Shown here one piece after another: positions 1-5,842 of a stretch of DNA of 12,790 bases. This stretch comes from an uncultured bacterium (GTDB lineage: Bacteria; Patescibacteriota; Saccharimonadia; Saccharimonadales; CAIOMD01). The notes under the pieces are model-generated. The model saw only the letters and a list, made by a program, of their open reading frames with translations, did not search any database and was not told the origin of the DNA. Location of the stretch: NCBI GenBank assembly GCA_903880655.1, contig CAIRQE010000118.1, forward strand, positions 1-12,790. Direction: 5' to 3'. Every line of letters starts with the position of its first letter. Within the stretch, counting starts at the first letter, position 1. A program made the position numbers and the translations under genes.

Positions 1-20
1 ATAGTTTAAGGATGTGAATA

Positions 21-128
21 GTGTCTAGAATCATTTTAAATCGTAAAGCGACTGTACCGCCACTGGACTACGGTGATGGAGAGCAATCATTTATATCTCC
101 CCAGCCAAGTGCAGCACATTGGATGTAG
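21..128 (+). CDS. Possible small protein, 35 codons, GTG start
   Basis: A 35-codon open frame begins with GTG, eight bases after an AAGGA Shine-Dalgarno-like sequence (8-12), and ends at a TAG only six bases before the next gene's ATG. The in-frame TGA at 15-17 means it is not the tail of a longer gene in this frame. The predicted peptide has a basic start (SRIILNRKAT), a central acidic stretch (DYGDGE) and a Pro/Gln/Ser tail ending HWM. No signal peptide or membrane helix is visible and I do not recognise a family. The good ribosome binding site and tight spacing suggest translational coupling with the downstream nucleotidyltransferase-like gene, which has only a weak site of its own. It could instead be a chance frame. 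Confidence 0.4.
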   Translation: MSRIILNRKATVPPLDYGDGEQSFISPQPSAAHWM

Positions 129-134
129 ACCCGT

Positions 135-551
135 ATGCTCATAGATATTAAATCAAAACTAGCCGGCTTAAATCTTCATATTGATAACTCTATTGTCATT
201 GGCTCAGGAATTATGAACACTATGAATATAAGGCCTAGTAACGACATTGATGTCGTCGTTTCAAGTTCTACGTATGAAAACTTGAGAACATCGGGCAAAT
301 TTAATGTTGAAATTAAGCATGATCGCCAAATTCTGACAGACAATATATTTGAAATTGGTACATCTTGGGGTGTGTTAGGAAAGAATTATAATTTGACTGA
401 TCTACTGAAAGAATCAGTTGTTATTAATGACGTTCGTTACATAACCCTAGATTTCCTTCTTAGTGTTAAAGAAAGCTGGCTTAAGGATGAAGATGTTCGT
501 CAAAAGGATATAGAAGACGTTCAGTTGATCAAGGAACATAGGACTAAATAA
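135..551 (+). CDS. Small nucleotidyltransferase-fold protein (138 aa)
   Basis: The N-terminal part has the signature of the minimal nucleotidyltransferase fold: a GSG turn at residues 23-25 followed, after a helix, by NDIDVVV (about 36-42), whose paired Asp residues match the metal-binding D-x-D of the pol-beta/AbiEii-like superfamily. The C-terminal part (SVKESW, then RQKDIEDVQLI) matches the helical end common in small solitary members (K...R.KD..D...L). Length 138 aa is short, with no room for an added partner domain. Members of this superfamily include toxins of abortive-infection and MNT/HEPN systems, but also resistance and house-cleaning enzymes, so substrate is open. No HEPN or AbiEi-like partner follows; the only close neighbour is the possible 35-codon ORF just upstream. 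Fold fairly sure, role unknown. Confidence 0.65.
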   Translation: MLIDIKSKLAGLNLHIDNSIVIGSGIMNTMNIRPSNDIDVVVSSSTYENLRTSGKFNVEIKHDRQILTDNIFEIGTSWGVLGKNYNLTDLLKESVVINDVRYITLDFLLSVKESWLKDEDVRQKDIEDVQLIKEHRTK

Positions 552-593
552 AGCTCAGACTTAGGAGTTCGACCAAGCAAAAGCATAAAGAAG

Positions 594-622
594 TTTACTA
601 TAAATTTTTAATTAGTTATAAT
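594..622 (+). promoter_or_regulatory. Sigma70-type promoter for the 73-aa membrane protein gene
   Basis: A -35-like TTTACT (594-599) and a perfect -10 TATAAT (617-622) are separated by 17 bases. Transcription would begin near 629, giving a leader of about 20 bases that contains the AGGAG at 639-643 before the ATG at 650. It is the best-formed promoter on the plus strand of the window. Confidence 0.65.
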
Positions 623-649
623 AAAACCAACTAATATAGGAGTCTCTAG

Positions 650-871
650 ATGGTAACCAAAAAATCAAATGGTTTAAAAAATAAGTTAATAATCTATAGG
701 GTTATAGTGATTGGTTTTTTGGCTTTTTTTCTTGTGCAATTCGATATAGTGGCCAACACGAACGGTAAAAAAGGACTTGGTGTTTATATTTTCGCAGTTT
801 TTGTCTCACTTCTCTTAACGATGTTTTTAGAGAGTGCCTATAGGTACATCGTTAAGTTAGCTAAAAAATGA
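650..871 (+). CDS. Small two-helix membrane protein (73 aa)
   Basis: Hypothetical membrane protein. A Lys-rich N-terminus is followed by two hydrophobic segments, roughly residues 13-36 and 43-61, joined by a short polar loop (NTNGKKG), and a basic tail ending KLAKK. The positive-inside rule puts both ends in the cytoplasm. The start is well supported by AGGAG seven bases upstream (639-643) and by a consensus promoter (594-622), so it is probably expressed as a single gene. No catalytic motif is visible. Small proteins of this layout can be holin-like, toxin-like or subunits of larger complexes, but nothing here decides between these. Confidence 0.65.
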   Translation: MVTKKSNGLKNKLIIYRVIVIGFLAFFLVQFDIVANTNGKKGLGVYIFAVFVSLLLTMFLESAYRYIVKLAKK

Positions 872-1076
872 TAACCATTTCGGATCAGCAAAGTTCCGTA
901 GTGCCTTTAGTAACTTCAATATTCTATAAGTTTTATAGTATATTTAATTATGGCTAAAAACTGAATAACCCCTGTACAAACAAATTTTTTTAAGCAATCC
1001 TAGTAGATAGAACATTTTCAGATAGATTGGTCTTGTTCACGCGAACGTGCTGGAACCATAATATGAGCGACAGTGG
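872..1076. other. Intergenic region, no gene seen
   Basis: This 205-base AT-rich gap lies between convergent genes. I find no convincing terminator: the best hairpins have four-base stems (for example CACG-CGAA-CGTG near 1038-1049) and lack a following T-run. No convincing small ORF was found on either strand. Confidence 0.4.
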
Positions 1077-1325
1077 CTACTTAAGTCTATGCGGGCAACC
1101 AGCCCAGCAACAGGGACGTCTTTTTCCTATCATAAGCTCAGTTATGGTTCGTTCTATATGGTTTTCCCTGGTCTCAGTTTTTTTTGTTGAGACTACCCAA
1201 CATATCCATTCATTTCGAGCAAGTGGTGTTAGGTCTTCCCATCGCTCAACGGCTGACTGATCAGCTGAAAGGACTCCATACAAATCTGATGGGATTTCAT
1301 GTACGACTCCAGACGACAATTTCAT
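1077..1325 (-). CDS. YdeI/OmpD-associated-like protein with Cys/His tail (82 aa)
   Basis: The segment from ALS-ADQSAVERWEDLTP through ARNEWICWV, KKTETRENHIERTITELMIGK matches the C-terminal helical pattern of the bacteriocin-protection YdeI/OmpD-associated family (L.P..R.E...WI...KK.ETR..RI......L..GK). The protein ends with a Cys/His cluster, CCWAGCPHR, with C72, C73, C77 and H79 as possible metal ligands. At 82 aa it keeps only the C-terminal part of full-length YdeI proteins, a small version rather than an obvious truncation. The start follows the stop of the upstream gene by 15 bases; a GGAG overlapping that stop is about 12 bases from the ATG, so coupling is likely. Its function is unknown in detail. 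The overlapping plus-strand frame is a shadow. Confidence 0.65.
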   Translation of the reverse strand: MKLSSGVVHEIPSDLYGVLSADQSAVERWEDLTPLARNEWICWVVSTKKTETRENHIERTITELMIGKRRPCCWAGCPHRLK

Positions 1326-1340
1326 CGATCTTCTACTCTC

Positions 1341-1889
1341 CTATTTTTTATTACTAACACGGCCAGCATGGGAAAAACCAAGAGCTGCGAGCATAAAGAG
1401 TAAAATTCCAGCTGCGAGCGCTCCGATTCCCGCCCAGTAAGCTACCAATGCCATTGTATCAAATGCATATGCATTAAGAAGTAGGCCGCGAAGTGTTTCG
1501 CCTTGAAATAGAACATTTGCCTGCCCAGCTAGGGCGGCGTTGGTTGGGTCTGCCATGGCTTTTGTACTAACTTGAGAATAGGTGTAGCCACCACCAATTT
1601 GCTTCAAGTGAACAGCTATATAATTATCTGCAAAAACACGTGCTTGCTGGCCAGTTATCATTTGTTCTCCAGCATATTTATTTATATTTGTCTGATCGAT
1701 TGCGGGAAGTGTGGTGATAGCCGGGCTTCCTTTAGCGGGAAATACAATCTTTTGATCAGATAGTTGATTTTGAACTTGGGTATGTATGAAATTATGGGTA
1801 TAGAAAAGTACAAAGGACGCCGCCACCAATATCACAGCAATAATTAGGCCAGTCGATGAAATTAATTTGTCTAGTGTACTTCTTTTCAT
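1341..1889 (-). CDS. Two-helix membrane protein of an actinobacterial-type family (182 aa)
   Basis: One membrane helix lies near the N-terminus (about residues 12-30) and a second near the C-terminus (about 145-171). The roughly 110 residues between them should lie outside the cytoplasm. This loop carries blocks I associate with a family common in Actinobacteria and often mislabelled as aromatic ring-opening dioxygenase LigA: QKIVFPAKGSPA (46-57), KYAGEQMITG, FADNYIAVHL, GGGYTYSQVS and FQGETLRGLLLNAYAF. There are no dioxygenase residues, so that label should not be carried over. The start is supported by AAGGA a few bases upstream of the ATG. It heads a two-gene unit with the YdeI-like gene and is divergent from the surface-protein cluster. 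The molecular role is unknown. Confidence 0.7.
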   Translation of the reverse strand: MKRSTLDKLISSTGLIIAVILVAASFVLFYTHNFIHTQVQNQLSDQKIVFPAKGSPAITTLPAIDQTNINKYAGEQMITGQQARVFADNYIAVHLKQIGGGYTYSQVSTKAMADPTNAALAGQANVLFQGETLRGLLLNAYAFDTMALVAYWAGIGALAAGILLFMLAALGFSHAGRVSNKK

Positions 1890-1913
1890 ATTGATTCCTT
1901 ATTTATAACTAAG

Positions 1914-1957
1914 AGTAGCATAAACATTACTAGAAAGTGTGTTTCGCTTATGCTACT
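1914..1957. promoter_or_regulatory. Divergent promoter region with perfect 10-bp inverted repeat
   Basis: AGTAGCATAA (1914-1923) and TTATGCTACT (1948-1957) are exact inverted copies with 24 bases between them. Read outward, each arm holds a TATGCT -10-like hexamer: minus strand 1922-1917, upstream of the gene starting at 1889, and plus strand 1949-1954, upstream of the gene starting at 1987. The implied leaders would be about 20 and 26 bases, and both genes carry Shine-Dalgarno sequences. No strong -35 element is present in either direction, and an alternative plus-strand -10 (TATAAC, 1965-1970) exists. The arms may also be a regulator's operator. Confidence 0.5.
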
Positions 1958-1976
1958 ATTTTGATATAACTTTTTT

Positions 1977-1981
1977 GGGAG
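1977..1981 (+). promoter_or_regulatory. Ribosome binding site fixing the adhesin start at 1987
   Basis: GGGAG lies five bases before the ATG at 1987. It selects that start over an in-frame ATG at 1939, which has no such site and would put 16 odd residues before an otherwise textbook signal peptide. Confidence 0.7.
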
Positions 1982-1986
1982 AAAAA

Positions 1987-3726
1987 ATGAGAAAAATTAG
2001 ACCCGGTAAATTTTTATTAACCGCACTAACTAGCTTTAGTTTAATCTCCTCTCTCTTTATTCCATCCCTCGCTTTCGCCTATTCTGGCTATGGGGTTGGC
2101 ACACAAAGCAATCCATATCTCATATCATCGTGCCAACAATTGCAAGAAATGGATCAAAACCTCGCGGGTTACTATGTGTTGGTATCAAATGTAGATTGTA
2201 GCGGATTTAATTTTAGCTCTGTAGGAAATTTAGCAGCAAATTTTAGTGGGCAATTAGATGGCGGAAGTCACACTATACTTAATTTAGTTCCGGCTGATGG
2301 ATCTTTTGCGATAGGATTATTTGGCGCCACCAATGGCGCTGTAATTAAAAACCTTAAGTTAGATGGTGGAACTCTATCAATAAGTCCTTTGAACGCATAT
2401 GTAGGTGGTGTTGTTGGCTTTGCTCAAAATACAACTTTAATGAACGTTCATTCGAATCAAACGATTAATTCTAACTCATATGGTTATTTGGGGGGTTTGG
2501 TAGGTATTCTGTATAGCAATGACACAATAACGGAAAGCTCCTTTTCAGGAAATTTATCTGGAACAAATACGGATAGTTATACTGGTGGCATCGCAGGTCT
2601 TATTTTTGATTCTGCCACTAGTATCAATAATAGTTATACTACCGGGACGATATCTCCTCCTACAGGTGGTTATAGTATAGGTGGCATTGTTGGCTCGAAT
2701 TTTGTCGGCGGTACGATAGCTAATGTTTATTCTACGGTTACGTTCAGTGCTGATGGGATTAGTGGTGCAGGTGGGTTGATTGGCTTGGATGATGCGAATG
2801 GGGGTAGACTTGAAAACTCTTTCGCAGCAGCAACAATTACCGGGACGGGAACAGGTGTAGGTGCATTAATAGGGCAAAGATATAACTCCACTCCTCTTGT
2901 TAATGATTATTTTGATCAGAGTAAAGGGCCCGTTAATTGTGTAGGATCTGACTTTAGTATTATAACTCCAGAATGTAGTCAGGAGAATGAGGGTAACTTA
3001 TACCCCAACTATTTTAAAAATAATACATCGAATGGCCCATTTTCACATTGGGATTTTACAAATATTTGGCAACAAAATGAATCTTATCCAGTGCTTAAGA
3101 ATGAAGCTGCCTTTGTAGATCCAGCAGCACCAAACAATGGGGATGCCAACAATGACGGGATTCCTGACTCATACCAAGCTAATGTTGCAAATGTTCAGGC
3201 CAGTGACGGCACTTGGTCAACTATGGTTGTACCGGCTGATTCCGGGTGTGTAATTCGTGTTTTAGCTTCTATCGATCGTTCGACCCTCCCTAGCGATAGT
3301 GGCTTTACGCCACTCACACAGCTTGATGCTTTCACGCTAAGTTGTATTTCAACGGGTGAAACGTTCCCAGTTACTATGATATTTGATAAGGTCTACACTA
3401 ATCCTATTATGCGACTTTATGATGGTACGCTAAATGCATACCACTCATTTTCAAGTGGTTCACAACCAGTCTTTAGTACGGTAACAATAGGTGGCATCGC
3501 TAAAACTAAAATAACTTATAACATTAATGAAGGGGCTTCTATCGGAAGCATTGGATCGCAAAAGAATTGGTCAGGTCAGGCACGAGGCCTTTCGACGCAA
3601 GTGATAGCTCCAAATACCGGTTTCGGTGTGCTCAAAAACAATAGCGCTGAAACGATAGCAGAATATGTCACGGCAGCATTCGCACTTCTTGTTGTTGCTG
3701 AAGTGATTCGCAGATATACTAGGTAG
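1987..3726 (+). CDS. Secreted GLUG-repeat surface protein with APNTG sorting signal (579 aa)
   Basis: Predicted cell-wall-anchored, adhesin-like protein. A signal peptide occupies residues 1-31, with likely cleavage after AFA (PSLAFA-YSG). Residues about 40-370 form a beta-helix-like region with at least six GLUG-type motifs (GGVVG 140, GGLVG 169, GGIAG 200, GGIVG 232, GGLIG 262, GALIG 291), closing with a WDF...W...YPVL signature typical of such regions. A calcium-loop-like D-x-N-x-D-G-x-x-D sequence (D386-D394) opens a domain resembling the choice-of-anchor U domain (DGIPDSYQANV). The C-terminus has APNTG at residues 541-545 (3607-3621), a hydrophobic helix and an RRYTR tail, the three parts of a sortase signal. 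The sortase gene begins two bases after the stop. The ligand is unknown; a role in contact with a host cell or biofilm is inference. Confidence 0.85.
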   Translation: MRKIRPGKFLLTALTSFSLISSLFIPSLAFAYSGYGVGTQSNPYLISSCQQLQEMDQNLAGYYVLVSNVDCSGFNFSSVGNLAANFSGQLDGGSHTILNLVPADGSFAIGLFGATNGAVIKNLKLDGGTLSISPLNAYVGGVVGFAQNTTLMNVHSNQTINSNSYGYLGGLVGILYSNDTITESSFSGNLSGTNTDSYTGGIAGLIFDSATSINNSYTTGTISPPTGGYSIGGIVGSNFVGGTIANVYSTVTFSADGISGAGGLIGLDDANGGRLENSFAAATITGTGTGVGALIGQRYNSTPLVNDYFDQSKGPVNCVGSDFSIITPECSQENEGNLYPNYFKNNTSNGPFSHWDFTNIWQQNESYPVLKNEAAFVDPAAPNNGDANNDGIPDSYQANVANVQASDGTWSTMVVPADSGCVIRVLASIDRSTLPSDSGFTPLTQLDAFTLSCISTGETFPVTMIFDKVYTNPIMRLYDGTLNAYHSFSSGSQPVFSTVTIGGIAKTKITYNINEGASIGSIGSQKNWSGQARGLSTQVIAPNTGFGVLKNNSAETIAEYVTAAFALLVVAEVIRRYTR

Positions 3727-3728
3727 TA

Positions 3729-4370
3729 ATGAGAGTTAAAAAGTACGTTCCCTATGTAATGATAGCTATTGGCTTTGGACTTATTATTACTGGAGTTGTG
3801 GTTGCATTCACTCAGCAAAAACAAAACGAAAAAATTATAAAGATAGCTTCAGCTGATGGTATCACTATGCCAACCACTAAAAAAATAAGCGAAAGTGAGT
3901 TTCAGAAATATACAGTTGCTGCATCACTGCCACGTTATATTTTTATACCGTCAATTAATGTTAAGGCAATCGTGCAATCAGTTGGGCTAACCAAGAACAA
4001 TCAAATTGATACTCCAAATTCTATTTATAATACTGGTTGGTTCAATCAAAGCAGCAAGCCGGGCCAAGCTGGCGCAACGGTAATCGATGGTCATTTCGGT
4101 ACATGGCAGACCAAAGGAATTTTTTCAGGCATAAGCGGACTCAAAGCAGGTACAATTATACAGATTCAGAAAGGTGACGGGACGAAACTGAATTATTCAG
4201 TTGTTAGTGTAAAAACGTATCCATTAGCAAATGTTGACATGAACGCACTACTAAATCCTGTGAATACTAAAACGTCAGGCCTTAATCTTATTACCTGTTC
4301 GGGTACGGTCGTCAAAGGAACTTATCAATACGATAAGCGTGTTATTGTTTTTGCCCAGCTCGTTAAATAA
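3729..4370 (+). CDS. Sortase, class E/F-like (213 aa)
   Basis: Membrane-anchored transpeptidase expected to cut the sorting signal of surface proteins between Thr and Gly and join them to the cell wall. An N-terminal membrane helix (about residues 7-27) is followed by a short linker and a sortase beta-barrel from about residue 68. The catalytic set is present: His122 in VIDGH, Cys190 in LITCSG and Arg204 in YDKRVIVFAQ. Length is normal for a single-domain sortase. The start lies two bases after the stop of the GLUG protein, with an AGG-like site inside that gene's end, so the two are very likely co-transcribed and coupled. Its neighbour's APNTG motif is the obvious substrate. The single N-terminal anchor and motif context suggest class E or F rather than class B, but the class is not certain. 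Confidence 0.9.
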   Translation: MRVKKYVPYVMIAIGFGLIITGVVVAFTQQKQNEKIIKIASADGITMPTTKKISESEFQKYTVAASLPRYIFIPSINVKAIVQSVGLTKNNQIDTPNSIYNTGWFNQSSKPGQAGATVIDGHFGTWQTKGIFSGISGLKAGTIIQIQKGDGTKLNYSVVSVKTYPLANVDMNALLNPVNTKTSGLNLITCSGTVVKGTYQYDKRVIVFAQLVK

Positions 4371-4457
4371 CAATTATTGTTTATAGAAGAATGTTATTTA
4401 AAACAGATTATTCGATTTTCCCTTGGCGTTTTTATTTATGAAAAACAGGGGTAATTG

Positions 4458-4466
4458 TGTTACTAT
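4458..4466 (+). promoter_or_regulatory. Possible extended -10 for the deacetylase gene
   Basis: TGT followed by TACTAT (4461-4466) forms an extended -10-like element that ends six bases before the ATG at 4473. Transcription would start at or next to the A of that ATG, giving a leaderless mRNA. No -35 is evident. An AGGGG at 4447-4451 could instead serve the TTG at 4455. Confidence 0.4.
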
Positions 4467-4472
4467 GCAATA

Positions 4473-5303
4473 ATGTCAAAAAGACTACATAATTTAAGCA
4501 AGTTTAACTTGCCAACAGTAAATGAATCGTTGGTTATTTTGTTTATTTTAGCTGTTGGACTCATAGCTTTGAATTTACCTAAGCCAGCCAAAAACCATAT
4601 CGTGGGTGAGCAGAAGCATTATACCCAAAAACCATCAGCAGTAATAAATAAACCTGCCGTAACCACAGGAAAGCCTCCAAAGGTTAACGTGACACCCAGT
4701 AATAATCCTGTTCCTCCAATTGTTGGTGGCTTAGCGCCCGTTATTAGCACTATTCCTACTCAAGAACCTGTCGTCTTTCTTGGAATTGACGATGGAGCCA
4801 ATAAACAGCAATTTGAGCTTACGATGATGCAGCAAAATAATATAAAAGCATCGTTATTTCTTGCTAATATTTTTATCAAAGATAACCCGCAGTTTTTTGC
4901 TCAATTTCAAACCGAAGGCTCAATAATAGAAAATCATTCACTGAATCATCTAATACCATTCAATCACCTCAGCTATTCGGAGCAGGTGAGCGAAATTTGC
5001 GGCCAAGCGGATCTTGAGCAACAAGAGTTTGGTGTAAGGCCAACGTTATTTCGTCCACCAGGTGGTTCGTACAATGTCGACACTCAACGTGCAGCGGCTA
5101 CCTGCGGCATGAAAGCAGTCGTGTTATGGATTGCGAAGGCAAACGGTGGCTCAATGCAATATCAAATTGGAAAAGGTCTTCGCCCGGGGGACATTGTACT
5201 TATGCATTTTCGACCGGAATTTCAATCAGACTTGCAAGCCTTTATCAACGCCCAGAACGCGGCAGGTTTACATACTGAGTTACTTGAAAATTGGCTGAAG
5301 TAG
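4473..5303 (+). CDS. Membrane-anchored polysaccharide deacetylase, CE4/NodB type (276 aa)
   Basis: Predicted metal-dependent deacetylase acting on an N-acetylated glycan (peptidoglycan, chitin-like polymer or exopolysaccharide) outside the membrane. Residues 17-35 form a membrane anchor, followed by a Pro/Lys/Thr-rich linker to about residue 95, then the NodB domain. Family motifs: the Asp pair D106-D107 in GIDDG (usual form TFDDG), the metal-binding H155-x-x-x-H159 in HSLNH, RPPGG at 194-198, and the LMH motif with H245. The aromatic/Asp motif 4 is weaker (LWIAKANG around W219). The ATG at 4473 was chosen over a TTG at 4455, which adds only six residues. It follows the sortase by about 100 bases and probably has its own promoter. 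Which glycan is modified, its own or a host's, cannot be read from the sequence. Confidence 0.85.
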   Translation: MSKRLHNLSKFNLPTVNESLVILFILAVGLIALNLPKPAKNHIVGEQKHYTQKPSAVINKPAVTTGKPPKVNVTPSNNPVPPIVGGLAPVISTIPTQEPVVFLGIDDGANKQQFELTMMQQNNIKASLFLANIFIKDNPQFFAQFQTEGSIIENHSLNHLIPFNHLSYSEQVSEICGQADLEQQEFGVRPTLFRPPGGSYNVDTQRAAATCGMKAVVLWIAKANGGSMQYQIGKGLRPGDIVLMHFRPEFQSDLQAFINAQNAAGLHTELLENWLK

Positions 5304-5330
5304 ATTCTAGAACGAGAAATTATTTTTCGC

Positions 5331-5336
5331 TATACT
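5331..5336 (+). promoter_or_regulatory. -10 element for a near-leaderless transcript of the 138-aa gene
   Basis: TATACT matches the -10 consensus at five of six positions and lies nine bases before the ATG at 5346. No Shine-Dalgarno sequence lies between. Transcription would begin within a few bases of the start codon. No clear -35 is seen. Confidence 0.5.
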
Positions 5337-5345
5337 ATTTAAGTA

Positions 5346-5762
5346 ATGTTGGATAATCTTTCAAACAAACGTATTGACGTTCTTACTTTTGAAAAGCATG
5401 AGCACAAACTAATCACGTATCATCCAATGAAAGAATATGGGGTGGGCCTAGACCATATGGCAGAAGATGATCCGCTCCTAGCGTGCAAATTACTCTATAC
5501 TATGCTTGTGAGTTTTAAGCACATGATGCCTGACGTCGTCACTACCACTAAATTAGGTGGTTTCATTAAGTCTGAGCTTGACGGGGACAGTATCGCAAGA
5601 AGCGCTTTTTTACACAAACTGGATAAAACACTCAAGAAAAATGAAGAATTTAGTGCTGAGGCTATAGTTATAGGTTATTTTTCAGATGAATTCCGCACTA
5701 GAAAAGAAAAAGACAAGCGTGTATCCATGCCAGATTATGCCATCGATATTTCTAAATTCTGA
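5346..5762 (+). CDS. Hypothetical cytoplasmic protein (138 aa)
   Basis: I do not recognise this family. The protein is soluble and charged, with no signal peptide or membrane helix. The middle (DDPLLACKLLYTMLVSFKHMMPD) looks helical, followed by a Lys/Glu-rich helix (LHKLDKTLKKNEEF) and a short strand-like AIVIGYF. The tail (RTRKEKDKRVSMPDYAIDISKF) is basic. Coding is supported by reasonable composition, a -10 element just upstream at 5331-5336 and snug spacing between neighbours. It has no visible ribosome binding site. It sits inside a row of surface-protein genes without looking exported itself, so it may be independent of them. Confidence 0.65.
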   Translation: MLDNLSNKRIDVLTFEKHEHKLITYHPMKEYGVGLDHMAEDDPLLACKLLYTMLVSFKHMMPDVVTTTKLGGFIKSELDGDSIARSAFLHKLDKTLKKNEEFSAEAIVIGYFSDEFRTRKEKDKRVSMPDYAIDISKF

Positions 5763-5829
5763 TTATCAATTCTATGGTTGCTTTTTTTCACTAAAAGCAT
5801 AAGAATATAAGTAATCCAAAGAAGAAAAA

Positions 5830-5836
5830 GGGAGGG
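5830..5836 (+). promoter_or_regulatory. Strong ribosome binding site for a GTG start
   Basis: GGGAGGG lies six bases before the GTG at 5843. It is the strongest Shine-Dalgarno sequence in the window and fixes a GTG start that might otherwise be missed. Confidence 0.7.
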
Positions 5837-5842
5837 TAAAAA

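Noticed and set aside
1027..1260. Plus-strand open frame opposite the YdeI-like gene
   Set aside because: It has no ribosome binding site or recognisable features, and the minus-strand frame has clear family-like sequence.
1939..1986. Longer N-terminus for the GLUG protein
   Set aside because: The ATG at 1939 has no ribosome site, lies inside the promoter inverted-repeat region, and would put 16 extra residues before a normal signal peptide.
2404..2880. GLUG motif region as a DNA-level tandem repeat
   Set aside because: The repetition is at the protein level only (GG-hydrophobic-hydrophobic-G every ~30 residues); the nucleotide copies have diverged and are not a recombining DNA repeat.
4369..4381. 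AACAAT-T-ATTGTT inverted repeat after the sortase gene as a terminator
   Set aside because: The stem is six A/T-rich pairs with a one-base loop and no T-run, too weak for intrinsic termination.
5307..5330. Possible hairpin between the deacetylase and the 138-aa gene (CGAGAAA / TTTTTCG)
   Set aside because: There is a mismatch in the stem, a tiny loop and low GC; it overlaps the likely promoter of the next gene.
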